64,000 nt of DNA, from positions 160,467 to 224,466 of the forward strand of contig NZ_JAGMUO010000130.1 in the NCBI RefSeq assembly GCF_019049325.1. The letters are read 5' to 3'. Below, piece after piece: positions 1-8,153 of the stretch. This DNA is from Streptomyces sp. AC512_CC834 (GTDB taxonomy: Bacteria > Actinomycetota > Actinomycetes > Streptomycetales > Streptomycetaceae). Position numbers and translations under genes: made by a program. The notes beneath the pieces were generated by a model that was given only the letters and a program-made list of their open reading frames with translations, did no database searches and was not told where the DNA came from. How positions within the stretch are numbered: position 1 is the stretch's first letter; the number at the start of each line of letters is the position of its first letter.

Positions 1-229
1 GACTCCTCGGAACGCGCGTCGCACAGTATGCCGCACGGGTACTCCTTCGCGCTGGAATATGCCCGAAGCGCTTGTTGGCGTGACTGTACGTCAACCATGC
101 TGTCCCACAAGGGATTCACGTTCCGTGATCCCCGCCCCGGCCGTTGTTCTGGCCATGCTGGAAATGGCTACGATCGTGGCCCTCATGAGGCGTGAGCCTT
201 TGTGTCCGCCGGTTCGGATGGTGTGAGCG
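1..229. other. Upstream region of the first gene
   Basis: No complete gene is visible here. The stretch carries the 12-mer ctggaatatgcc at 52-63, which recurs exactly once more that I noticed, in front of the DUF397 gene at 42164. The rest is probably the promoter and leader of the ATPase gene that starts at 230, possibly shared with a divergent gene beyond the left edge of the window. Confidence 0.5.
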
Positions 230-727
230 GTGCAGGTGCTTCAAGTGCAACTGGAGGTCCGTCCAGACCCCTCGGAAGTGGGACGTGCCCGGCGGTGGGC
301 GCGTTCACGGCTCGCCGGGTCGGGGATACGGGCCGATGAGCCACTCGCCGAGACACTGGTCCTGCTCGTCTCCGAGCTGGTCACCAACGCCGTGGTGCAC
401 ACCGGGTGTGCGGCCGTGCTGCGGCTGGTGCTGCCGGGCGCGGTGACCGAGGAGACGAAGGAGGCCACCGTCCGCCTCGAGGTGGACGACGCCAGCGACC
501 GTGCCCCCGTGCCCCGTTGTGTGGACGGCGAGGCGACGGGCGGCCGGGGCCTCGCCCTCGTGGACGGCCTCGCCGACCGCTGGGGCTGGAGCCGGGAGGG
601 CACCGGCAAGCGCATCTGGTGCGAACTGGACCGCTGCACCGCCGGACGCGAGGACACCGCCCCGGTCTGCGGGAGCGGCGGTGGCGGCGCGGTGGCGTAC
701 GAGGGGTTCGCGTACGAAGTCGTGTAG
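230..727 (+). CDS. ATP-binding protein, anti-sigma-factor type HATPase
   Basis: A 165-residue single-domain protein of the HATPase_c_2 family (the RsbW/SpoIIAB-like fold). The N box is visible as LVSELVTNAVVH at about residues 46-57, and the ATP-lid glycine motif as GGRGLALVDGLADRWG at about 103-118. Proteins of this kind in Streptomyces are thought to bind ATP and act as anti-sigma kinases or accessory partners of XRE/DUF397 modules. The GTG at 230 is chosen because the conserved fold begins right after it. The last 25 residues (Gly/Ala rich) lie outside the fold. No sigma or anti-sigma-antagonist gene is adjacent, so the partner is unknown. Confidence 0.8.
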   Translation: MQVLQVQLEVRPDPSEVGRARRWARSRLAGSGIRADEPLAETLVLLVSELVTNAVVHTGCAAVLRLVLPGAVTEETKEATVRLEVDDASDRAPVPRCVDGEATGGRGLALVDGLADRWGWSREGTGKRIWCELDRCTAGREDTAPVCGSGGGGAVAYEGFAYEVV

Positions 728-1135
728 CCACCGGTGTGGATGTGGGTGCGGGGCGCGTCGGGTGTGCGGGCAGCCGTCTTCTCCCGGGGTGATGCGGGAG
801 TGCGCCGGGGTGTGCTTCCGTGCGCGTCTTCGCGAAACGGGACGCAAGTGACGAAACGCCCGCTCCCGGTTGACGGATCGTGACCGCTTCCTCACGCTTG
901 TAGGCAACGATTCGCCGCGAGGGGACGACGAGGGCTCGGTGACGGGGCCCTCGACGAGCGTGGGTCGTGATTCGGCGGCGGTTCCCTCGGGGGCGACGGG
1001 AGCCGGGCGGGAGCGCCGGAGTCGGCCGGCGGCGCGCGGTGCCATGCTCGGGGCGGACAGCGCCGCGCCGTCGGCCGGAGGAGTGCTCGGTGGGAATTCT
1101 CGGCGGGAATTCTCGGCAGTCCCCGCGAAGGCTCA
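728..1135. other. Intergenic region with a 13-bp tandem direct repeat
   Basis: About 400 bp between the ATPase gene and the convergent GlxA-type regulator, with no credible gene. The direct repeat gggaattctcggc occurs twice head to tail at 1092-1104 and 1105-1117. A -35-like TTGACG lies at 870-875, but no well-spaced -10 box follows, so I do not call a promoter. Confidence 0.5.
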
Positions 1136-2149
1136 CTATCCACAGGCTGTGGACAACTCCGCGCGGAAGGTCCGCCGGTACCTCGTCGGTGTGACGCCGA
1201 GCGCCACCTGAAGGTGCTGCCGCATCGACTGCGCCGTGCCGAATCCCGCGTCCTGGGCCACCTGGTCGACGGACAGGGCGGTGGACTCCAGCAGGTGCCG
1301 GGCCCGTTCGACGCGCTGCCGGGTGAGCCACTGGCCCGGACTGACGCCGACCTCCTCGCGGAAACGGCGGGTGAAGGTGCGTACCGACATCGACTCCTGG
1401 GCGGCCATGTCCCGAAGCTGGATCGGCTCGTGGAGACGGCCTAGCGCCCACGCGCGGGCGCGGGTCGTCGAGGACTGCTGCGGATCGGGCACCGGCCGCT
1501 CGATGTACTGCGCCTGCCCGCCGTCCCGATGGGGCGGTACGACGGTGCGGCGCGCCACCTCGTTGGCGACGGCGGTGCCGTGGTCCCGGCGCACGACGTG
1601 CACGCACAGGTCGATCCCGGCCGCCACCCCGGCCGAGGTGAGCACGTCGCCGTCGTCGACGAACAGCACGTCGGCGTCGACCCGCACCTTCGGGAACAGC
1701 CGCTGGAAGTGCTCGGCCGAGGCCCAGTGCGTGGTCGCCGGACGGCCGTCGAGGTACCCGGCGGCGGCCAGGACGAAGCCGCCCGTGCAGATCGCGACGA
1801 GCCGGGTGCCGGGCCGGATCAGGGCCAGCGCGGCGGCCAGCTCCTCCGTCAGTACACCCTTCTCGTAGACCGGGCCCAATTCGTAGGAGGCGGGGACAAC
1901 GACCGTGTCGGCGCCGGCCAGCATCTCGGGGCCGTTCTCGACCATGATCGCGAAGTCGGCGTCGGTGTCGACCGGCCCCGGTGGCCGGACCGAGCAGGTG
2001 ACGACCTCGTACAGCGGGCGTTTTCGCTCGTCGCGGGCGAGGCCGAAGATGCGCGGCGCGATGCCCAGCTCGAAGGGGAGCAGCCCGTCGAGGGCCAGGA
2101 CGACGACACGGTGCGGACGGTCCGCGCGGGGCGGGTGTTCGGACGTCAT
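1136..2149 (-). CDS. GlxA/AraC-family transcriptional regulator with DJ-1/PfpI domain
   Basis: A 337-residue two-domain regulator. The N-terminal half (about 12-190) is a class-I glutamine amidotransferase-like DJ-1/PfpI domain with the nucleophile-elbow segment VAICTGGFVLAAAG. The C-terminal 100 residues form an AraC-type double helix-turn-helix (MSVRTFTRRFREEVG, then VDQVAQDAGFGTAQSMRQHL). It lies divergent to, and 71 bp from, an MFS transporter gene, the usual arrangement of a regulator and its target. The ATG at 2149 follows the intergenic promoter. The ligand of the DJ-1 domain cannot be told from sequence. Confidence 0.9.
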   Translation of the reverse strand: MTSEHPPRADRPHRVVVLALDGLLPFELGIAPRIFGLARDERKRPLYEVVTCSVRPPGPVDTDADFAIMVENGPEMLAGADTVVVPASYELGPVYEKGVLTEELAAALALIRPGTRLVAICTGGFVLAAAGYLDGRPATTHWASAEHFQRLFPKVRVDADVLFVDDGDVLTSAGVAAGIDLCVHVVRRDHGTAVANEVARRTVVPPHRDGGQAQYIERPVPDPQQSSTTRARAWALGRLHEPIQLRDMAAQESMSVRTFTRRFREEVGVSPGQWLTRQRVERARHLLESTALSVDQVAQDAGFGTAQSMRQHLQVALGVTPTRYRRTFRAELSTACG

Positions 2150-2220
2150 GGCCCGATCCTAGCGAACCCTGTCTTTCGGGCCACTCGATCGGCGGGCTTC
2201 TCCTGCGGAAACTCGGTGAC

Positions 2221-3546
2221 GTGACCCAGACAACCGACGCCGCAGCAGCAGCACCCGCACACCGGCCGAAGCCGAAGCCCGCCGGGCCGCGCCGCCGCCC
2301 GCGCATCCACCGTGCCTGGTGGGTCGCCGCCGTCACCTTCGTGACGATCATCGGGGCCGCCGCCTTCCGCTCCCTGCCCGGCATCCTCATCGACCCGCTC
2401 CATCAGGAGTTCGGCTGGTCGCGCGGCACGATCGGCGCCGCCGTCTCCGTCAACCTTGCGCTCTACGGCCTGACCGCCCCCTTCGCCGCAGCCCTGATGG
2501 ACCGCTTCGGCATCCGGCGGGTGGTCGCCGTCGCCCTGGTGGTGATCGCCCTCGGCTCCGGCGCCACGGTGTGGATGGAATCCGCCTGGCAGCTCATCCT
2601 CTGCTGGGGCCTGCTGGTCGGCCTCGGCTCCGGTTCGATGGCCCTGGCCTTCGCCGCCACCGTCACCAACCGCTGGTTCACCGAGCGGCGCGGCCTGGTC
2701 ACCGGCGTCCTCACCGCCGCCTCGGCCTCCGGGCAACTGATCTTCCTGCCGCTGCTGTCCTGGATCGTCGAGACGTACGACTGGCGCCCGGCGGCCGTCA
2801 CCGTCGCGCTCGCCGCCCTCGCCGTCGTCCCCTTCGTCTGGCTGCTGCTGCACGACCACCCGGCCGACGTCGGCCAGAAGCCGTACGGCGCCGAGGAGTT
2901 CGTACCCAAGCCCGCCCCCGTACCCGGCGCCGCCCGCCGCGCCCTCACGGTCCTGTCCTCCGCCGTCCGCACCGGCCCGTTCTGGCTCCTCGCCGGCACC
3001 TTCGCGATCTGCGGCGCCTCCACCAACGGCCTGATCCAGACCCACTTCGTGCCCGCCGCCCACGACCACGGCATGCCGCTGACGGCCGCCGCCTCGCTGC
3101 TCGCCGTCATCGGCGTCTTCGACGTGGTCGGCACGATCGCCTCCGGCTGGTTCACCGACCGCTTCGAACCGCGCCGCCTGCTCGCCGTCTACTACGCCCT
3201 GCGCGGCATCTCCCTCCTCTTCCTCCCCATGCTCCTCGCGCCCACCGTCCACCCCCCGATGATCTTCTTCATCGTCTTCTACGGCCTCGACTGGGTCGCC
3301 ACCGTCCCGCCCACCCTCGCCCTGTGCCGCGAGCACTACGGCGACGACAGCGCCATCGTCTTCGGCTGGGTCCTCGCCTCCCACCAGGTGGGCGCCGCCC
3401 TCGTCGCCTTCCTCGGCGGCCTCGCCCGCGACCACTTCGGTTCCTACGACGTGGTCTGGATCGCCTCCGGCGCCCTGTGCGCTGCGGCGGCCCTAATGGC
3501 GCTGGTGCTCCGGCGGCGACCGGCTCCGGTGTCCGTCCTGTCATGA
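2221..3546 (+). CDS. MFS transporter
   Basis: A 441-residue integral membrane protein with 12 predicted hydrophobic segments, starting at GTG. The N-terminal 35 residues are Pro/Arg rich and cytoplasmic. Major-facilitator signatures are visible after TM2 (ALMDRFGIRRVVAVALVV) and in the second half (GWFTDRFEPRRLLAVYY). The overall look resembles oxalate/formate-antiporter-like or monocarboxylate MFS proteins, but the substrate cannot be assigned. The gene is divergent from the GlxA-family regulator, so import or export of the regulator's inducer is a reasonable inference. Confidence 0.85.
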   Translation: MTQTTDAAAAAPAHRPKPKPAGPRRRPRIHRAWWVAAVTFVTIIGAAAFRSLPGILIDPLHQEFGWSRGTIGAAVSVNLALYGLTAPFAAALMDRFGIRRVVAVALVVIALGSGATVWMESAWQLILCWGLLVGLGSGSMALAFAATVTNRWFTERRGLVTGVLTAASASGQLIFLPLLSWIVETYDWRPAAVTVALAALAVVPFVWLLLHDHPADVGQKPYGAEEFVPKPAPVPGAARRALTVLSSAVRTGPFWLLAGTFAICGASTNGLIQTHFVPAAHDHGMPLTAAASLLAVIGVFDVVGTIASGWFTDRFEPRRLLAVYYALRGISLLFLPMLLAPTVHPPMIFFIVFYGLDWVATVPPTLALCREHYGDDSAIVFGWVLASHQVGAALVAFLGGLARDHFGSYDVVWIASGALCAAAALMALVLRRRPAPVSVLS

Positions 3547-3566
3547 GCAAGTCCTAGGCTGCGCGC

Positions 3567-4472
3567 ATGGGGCGGGGAAGAACGGGGGAGCCCGGCGGGC
3601 GTCGGCGGCCCAACCGGCCGGACGACGACTGGAACCGGGCGATCGCCCTGTGCGCGGGGCAGGCGCCGCTGGTGTGGCTGGCGTGGTGGTTCACCACGCA
3701 GGCGGGCCGGGACGACTACGGCTACGGCTACGACTACGGGGGCGGCGGCTATCTGGGCATCTGCTGCGTGCCGCTGATCCTGCCGTTCGTCGGCCTCCTC
3801 CACGCGGCCGTGCAGATCGCACCCGCCGCGGCCCTGGCCCGACTGCGGCCCCGCACCGCTCCTGGCCCCGAGTGGGCCTGGCATCTGGCCGGGTCCGTAC
3901 TGATCGGCGCCGGCTGGTCGGTGCTGGGACTCGTGCTGTGGGGGTGGCAGGCCGGCGACACCCTCCCGTGGTTCGCCGGGGTCGGCGTCCTGCCGGTGCT
4001 GGTCCTCCACTCCCTGCGCCGACGACCGTGGGGAGGCTGCGGTGTCTGGCTCGGTTCGGCGGGCGCGAGCCTCGTCCTCTGCGTGGTGTGCGGAGTGCCG
4101 GCCGCCTCCCTGGCCGACGACTACGAACCCCCGGAACTGTCCGCCGGGCAACTCGCCGGGGACTGGCGGGGCGCGGACGGCGGCGTGTTGCGGCTGGCCC
4201 CGGGCGGCCGGGCCGAGCTGACCCGCGTACCGGCCCACGGCGGCGTCGACGAGGACGTCGACTTCACCCTGTGCGACGGCACCGGCACGTGGACGCGTGA
4301 AAAGGACGCCCAGTGGCGGGACACTCACCGCGACGGCATCCTCGTACGCCTCGACGGCGGGTGCGGCCAGGAGACGTACTGGACGATCGGCGGCACCGAG
4401 GAGGAACCCGAGCTGTTCGTGCGGTTCGGCGACCCGGGCTCCGGGGAACTGCGCATCCTGACCCGACGCTGA
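3567..4472 (+). CDS. Hypothetical multi-pass membrane protein
   Basis: 301 residues, starting 20 bp after the MFS transporter stop, so possibly cotranscribed with it. About five hydrophobic segments occupy residues 26-180, interrupted by a Tyr/Gly run (DDYGYGYDYGGGGY) in the first loop. The last 110 residues are soluble, probably outside the membrane, with an LSAGQLAGDWRG segment followed by beta-type sequence typical of small lipocalin-like domains in Streptomyces membrane proteins. I do not recognise a functional family. It ends 6 bp before the convergent monooxygenase gene. Confidence 0.7.
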   Translation: MGRGRTGEPGGRRRPNRPDDDWNRAIALCAGQAPLVWLAWWFTTQAGRDDYGYGYDYGGGGYLGICCVPLILPFVGLLHAAVQIAPAAALARLRPRTAPGPEWAWHLAGSVLIGAGWSVLGLVLWGWQAGDTLPWFAGVGVLPVLVLHSLRRRPWGGCGVWLGSAGASLVLCVVCGVPAASLADDYEPPELSAGQLAGDWRGADGGVLRLAPGGRAELTRVPAHGGVDEDVDFTLCDGTGTWTREKDAQWRDTHRDGILVRLDGGCGQETYWTIGGTEEEPELFVRFGDPGSGELRILTRR

Positions 4473-4478
4473 GGTCGC

Positions 4479-5702
4479 TCAGCCCGGCAGCCGCGACACC
4501 CCTCCCGCCCCCCTCTTCTCTCTCTTCTCCCTTTTCACGACCGCCCCGGCGATCCGCTCGGCGTCGATCGCCAGCTCGCGGAGCATGCCGCTGATGGGGT
4601 TGGTGTAACCGGTGAAGTACAGGCCGGGGGCGGTGGCCGGGGTGTGGCCGCCGTGCGCGAGAGGTCTGCCGGTGTCGTCGAGGACGCCGAGGTGTCCGAG
4701 AAGCCCCTCCAGGCCCCGCCGGTACCCCGTGGCCGCGATCACCGCGTCCGGGGCGATGCGGGTGCCGTCGGACAGGAGGACCTTGCCGTCCTCGAAGCCG
4801 TCCATGGCGGCGACGACCTCCACCCGGCCGGTGCGCACCGCGTCGATCAGGCCGACGTCCTGGACCGGGATGGCGCCCTGCGACACCCGGCTGTAGAGAC
4901 CGGTTTCGGGGCGCGGCAGCCCCTGGGCCGACAGGTCGGGGACGCTGATCCGGGCCACCGGGCGGGCCAGCCGGTCGACCAGGGCGACCGGGAGCCTTCG
5001 GCACAGGACACCGGTGTACTGGGCGGGCCACCCGGCGGTCGAGCGGCGGACGATGTGCGGCGCGGTGCGCACCGCCAGCCGGACCCGGGCCGCCCCGCCC
5101 TCCACCAGGTCCACGGCTATCTCGGCGCCGGTGTTGCCGACGCCGACCACCAGGACGTCCCGGCCGGCGTACGGCGCCGGGTCGCGGTACTCCGCTGCGT
5201 GCCGGAACTCGCCCGTGTACGTGTCCCGGCCGGGCCAGTCCGGCACGCGCGGGGTGTGGTTGCAGCCGGTGGCGACCACCACCGCGGCGCCGGTCAGTTC
5301 CCGGCCCCCGGAGGCGTGCAGCAGCCAGCCGGCGTCGTCGGGCGCGCGCTCGACCCGGAAGACCTCGACGCCGGTGACGACCTCCAACTGGTGGTGCTCG
5401 GCGTACTTTTCCAGGTACCGCACCACGTCGTCCCGGGCCACCCACCGCCCGAAGCGGCGCGGCATCGGCAGGCCGGGCAGTGCCGACAGCCGGCGGGTGG
5501 TGTGCAGCCGCAGCCGGTCGTAGTGGCGCCGCCAGGAGGAGCCGACGTGGTCGGCCCGCTCCAGGACTACGGCCCGCAGACCGCGGGCGCGCAGCGCGTG
5601 GGCGACGGCGAGGCCGCCGGGACCCGCGCCGATGACGTACACGGGGCGGTCCGCGGCGGGTGCGGGCTGCTGCGGTGCAGCGGACGCTGAGGAGTCGGCC
5701 AT
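4479..5702 (-). CDS. FAD/NAD(P)-binding flavin monooxygenase
   Basis: 407 residues with two Rossmann nucleotide-binding motifs: GAGPGGLAVAHAL near residue 25 (FAD) and GVGNTGAEIAVDL near residue 205 (NADPH). The YxEKYAEHHQL and ATGCNHTPRVPDWPG segments are typical of YUCCA/FMO-like class B monooxygenases. A C-terminal ATGYRRGL motif ends the second dinucleotide fold. It probably oxygenates a small N- or S-nucleophile, or performs Baeyer-Villiger-type chemistry; the substrate is unknown. The extreme C-terminus is Lys/Arg/Glu rich. The start ATG is at 5702 and the intergenic region faces the GNAT gene. Confidence 0.85.
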   Translation of the reverse strand: MADSSASAAPQQPAPAADRPVYVIGAGPGGLAVAHALRARGLRAVVLERADHVGSSWRRHYDRLRLHTTRRLSALPGLPMPRRFGRWVARDDVVRYLEKYAEHHQLEVVTGVEVFRVERAPDDAGWLLHASGGRELTGAAVVVATGCNHTPRVPDWPGRDTYTGEFRHAAEYRDPAPYAGRDVLVVGVGNTGAEIAVDLVEGGAARVRLAVRTAPHIVRRSTAGWPAQYTGVLCRRLPVALVDRLARPVARISVPDLSAQGLPRPETGLYSRVSQGAIPVQDVGLIDAVRTGRVEVVAAMDGFEDGKVLLSDGTRIAPDAVIAATGYRRGLEGLLGHLGVLDDTGRPLAHGGHTPATAPGLYFTGYTNPISGMLRELAIDAERIAGAVVKREKREKRGAGGVSRLPG

Positions 5703-5800
5703 GCGGCGAGCGTAATCGCGCTCCGGGTTGATGGGTCTCGGTCAAGACCGAAATCGGTTGCGGATCGGTCACGACTGGCGCCGTCGGATTGAATGGCCGG

Positions 5801-6418
5801 ATGGCCCACACACGCATGTACACCCTCGACCCCGCCCTCTCCCGCACCGAACCGCTCGGACACGGACTGCGCCTGCGCGCCTGGGACGCCGGCTCGGACG
5901 CCGACGCGCAGACGTGGCTGCGCGGCCACCTCGACCCCGATTTCCAGCGCTGGAACACGCCGCTCAAGCTCTGGACCGACCTCGCCGGGGCCCGCGAGTC
6001 GCTGCGCGCACGGGCGCGGGACGCGGCGGACGGCAGGTCGGCGTCGTTCCGGATCACGGACGACGGGAGCGGTACGACGCTGGGGGGCATCGGCGTCCAC
6101 GAGATCAGCCGGCAGATGAAAGTGGCCCGGGTCGGCTACTGGGTGCTCCCCGAGGCCCGGGGCCGGGGCGTCGCCACCCGCGCCCTGCTCCTCGCCTCCC
6201 GCTGGGCCTTCGCGGAGATCGGCCTCCACCGCCTGGAACTGGGCCACGCGGTGGGGCACGACGCCTCCTGCCGCATCGCCGAGAGGAGCGGCTACGTCGC
6301 CGAGGGAACCCTGCGCGAGGCGATGTTCGAGGCCGGCCGCCACGACGCGTTCCGGGACGTACACCTGCACGCACGCCTGACGACGGACGAGGAGCCGCCG
6401 GTCGTGGGCCGCCGGTGA
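5801..6418 (+). CDS. GNAT-family N-acetyltransferase (RimJ/RimL type)
   Basis: About 205 residues. The acetyl-CoA-binding motif A is visible as VGYWVLPEARGRGVATRALLLASRWAF, preceded by the GGIGVHEI beta strand and followed by HRLELGHAVGHDASCRIAERSGYVAEGTLRE, which is the RimJ/RimL signature. It should acetylate an alpha-amino group of a protein or a small molecule. ATG at 5801 is preferred; an in-frame TTG at 5789 and ATG at 5816 are alternatives. The last codons run into the 25-bp tandem-repeat block that begins at 6414. Confidence 0.85.
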   Translation: MAHTRMYTLDPALSRTEPLGHGLRLRAWDAGSDADAQTWLRGHLDPDFQRWNTPLKLWTDLAGARESLRARARDAADGRSASFRITDDGSGTTLGGIGVHEISRQMKVARVGYWVLPEARGRGVATRALLLASRWAFAEIGLHRLELGHAVGHDASCRIAERSGYVAEGTLREAMFEAGRHDAFRDVHLHARLTTDEEPPVVGRR

Positions 6419-6583
6419 GGCGACGGCTCCGGGCCCAGGGTGCGGCGGTGGGCGTGGGCCCAGGGTGAGGCGGCGCCGGGGCACGGTGCGGCGGCGGGCG
6501 TGGGCCCAGGGTGAGGCGGTGGGCGTGGGCCCACGCCGGGGCGGCGGCCTCCGGTCCACGGGGAGGCGGCGGCTCAGGGGCTC
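6414..6583. repeat. 25-bp GC-rich tandem repeat block
   Basis: Six to seven imperfect copies of a unit close to ggtgaggcggtgggcgtggg plus cccag, at 6414-6438, 6439-6463, 6464-6484 (21 bp, shortened), 6485-6509, 6510-6534, 6535-6559 and a partial copy after 6560. The first copy contains the stop codon of the GNAT gene. The following 200 bp (to 6780) contain a second, looser family built on cggcagccgttcacggcag. No gene is supported in 6419-6780. Confidence 0.8.
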
Positions 6584-6780
6584 GGTGAGGTGACGGGCGC
6601 GACACATGGTGAGGCGACGGGCCCGGCAGGCGAGCGGGCGGCAGCCGCTCAAGGCAGCGGCAGCGGGCGGTCGCCCTTCACGACGTCCGTGGTGGGCGGC
6701 AGCCGTTCACGGCAGTCGCCGCGAACGACAGCGGTCGCGGTCGGTCGCCGTTCACGGCAGCCGCAGCGGGCGGCTGTCGT

Positions 6781-7452
6781 TCACGGCCACAGCAGCCGGG
6801 TCTGCCAGTCGTCGTCGGGCTCCGTGCGCCGGTAGGACAGGCGTACGTGGCGTCGGCGGGTGTCTCCCTGGAAGAACTCCACCTCGTCCGGGCGCAGCCG
6901 GTACAGCGTCCAGGACGGGACCGGCGCGTCCGGTTCCCGCCCGGCCCGTTCCCAGGCCGCCTCGGAGGCGCGGGCCAGCTCGTCCGTCGAGCCCAGCTCC
7001 GAGCTCTGCCGGCCGGTGAGCGCGGCGGCCAGGGCGCCGGCCGACCGCGCGTGCAGGTCGGCCCGCGCCTCCTGGGCCGGGGCGACGGCGACCGGTCCGC
7101 GCAGCCGCACCTGGCGGCCGAGTACCGGCCAGTAGAAGACGAGCGCGGCGTACGGCCGGGCGGCGAGATGGCGGCCCTTGCGGCTGTCGGCGTGGGTGGC
7201 GAAGGCCCAGCCGTCCGCGTCCGCGCCGTGCAGCATCACGATGCGCGCGTCCGGCAGGCCCTCGGCGTCCGCGGTCGCCAGCGACACCGTGTGCGGCTCG
7301 CTCTGCCCGGCCGCGACCGCCTCGGCGAACCACCGGGTGAACAGGTCCAGCGGGTCGCCCGGCGCGGTGGCCGGGTCGAGGGGCGGCAGTTCGGTGACCG
7401 CGGGATCCCACACCCGCAGCGACCTCAGCAGCTCTTGAAGATCGGTTCCCAT
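6781..7452 (-). CDS. Pyridoxamine 5'-phosphate oxidase family enzyme (PdxH-like)
   Basis: 223 residues with the full PNPOx layout: RIVMLHGADADGWAFATHADSRKG (FMN-phosphate binding), AALVFYWPVLGRQVRLRGPV (barrel core) and the C-terminal dimerisation block PSWTLYRLRPDEVEFFQGDTRRRHVRLSYRR. Classic PdxH has a RLHDR motif where this protein reads RRRHVRL. It may therefore be a PdxH relative, such as the phenazine-type PhzG group, rather than the housekeeping vitamin-B6 oxidase. The start ATG is at 7452. The neighbouring convergent features are repeats only. Confidence 0.8.
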   Translation of the reverse strand: MGTDLQELLRSLRVWDPAVTELPPLDPATAPGDPLDLFTRWFAEAVAAGQSEPHTVSLATADAEGLPDARIVMLHGADADGWAFATHADSRKGRHLAARPYAALVFYWPVLGRQVRLRGPVAVAPAQEARADLHARSAGALAAALTGRQSSELGSTDELARASEAAWERAGREPDAPVPSWTLYRLRPDEVEFFQGDTRRRHVRLSYRRTEPDDDWQTRLLWP

Positions 7453-7487
7453 GCCCCGATTGTCGTACCGTCAGGGGTGCCGGGACG

Positions 7488-7913
7488 TCACACGGAGCCC
7501 AGGTCCGAGGAGACCCAGCGCTCGGGTCGCATCCGGACGATGACCTGGTCGCCGTGGTTCGCCGTGGCGAAGGCGATGTATCCGTCGACCTTCTCGGCGG
7601 GGAGATAGCGCGCGGAGAGCTCCCGCAGGTGTTCCTCGGTCGCGGTGACCGTCTCGACGACCGGCCCTTCCACCGACACGTAGCGGATGGTGGGCTCCAG
7701 CCGGTCGACCATCAGCGAGAACCGGCCTGCCTTCTGGATCAGCGTGTTCTTGCGGCTGTCGAGGCCGGTCATGATCCAGACGTCGCCGCCGGGCTCGTAC
7801 TGGTACCAGATCGGCACGGTCAGCGGGGCGCGGCCCGTTCCCGCGTCGACCGCGAGCGCGGCGATGTACGGCTCGGCCAGGAACGTCTCACGCTCTTCGC
7901 GGGTCAGGGCCAT
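7488..7913 (-). CDS. Flavin/F420 split-barrel family protein (PPOX class)
   Basis: A 141-residue single split beta-barrel: PYIAALAVDAGTGRAPLTVPIWYQYEPGGDVWIMTG, DSRKNTLIQKAGRFSLMVDRLEPTIRYVSVEGPV. This is the small PPOX-class layout used by FMN-, F420- or haem-binding proteins. It is encoded 36 bp upstream of the PdxH-like gene on the same strand, so the two may form an operon. F420 use is plausible because the F420 precursor synthase FbiC is encoded in this window, but the cofactor cannot be read from the sequence. Confidence 0.8.
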   Translation of the reverse strand: MALTREERETFLAEPYIAALAVDAGTGRAPLTVPIWYQYEPGGDVWIMTGLDSRKNTLIQKAGRFSLMVDRLEPTIRYVSVEGPVVETVTATEEHLRELSARYLPAEKVDGYIAFATANHGDQVIVRMRPERWVSSDLGSV

Positions 7914-7942
7914 GGCGGTCTCCTCCGGCGAGTACGGGCACA

Positions 7943-8134
7943 GGTGCTGAACACAACATCGGCCGGGCGGGCGGCTGTTCCCCGTTCGCGGCCACCGCGT
8001 GGCTGAACTTCGAGGCGCTGGACGTCGTGTCGTCGCGGCCGGCGGGCCGGGACACGGTCGCCGAGTTCGAGCGGGCGGTCTGCGGGGTGGCGAAGGGGCT
8101 GGACGTACGGCGGGCCAGGGCGCGGCCCGGATGA
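7943..8134 (+). pseudogene. Possible 3' remnant of an unidentified gene
   Basis: In this frame the segment reads as a coherent Streptomyces-like C-terminus (SPFAATAWLNFEALDVV ... AEFERAVCGVAKGLDVR) and ends at TGA 8132-8134. There is no plausible start, since upstream it runs into the promoter of the PPOX gene. I cannot name the family. It may be chance coding-like sequence in GC-rich DNA. Confidence 0.25.
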
Positions 8135-8153
8135 CAGGCTGCGGCGCGGGATA

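Noticed and set aside
381..2390. Long minus-strand open frame overlapping the GlxA-type regulator and flanks
   Set aside because: An Arg/Pro-rich composition without any family signature. It is the out-of-frame shadow of real genes in GC-rich DNA.
6590..6835. Short open frame inside the repeat block
   Set aside because: Its protein is only translated repeat DNA and it has no ribosome site.
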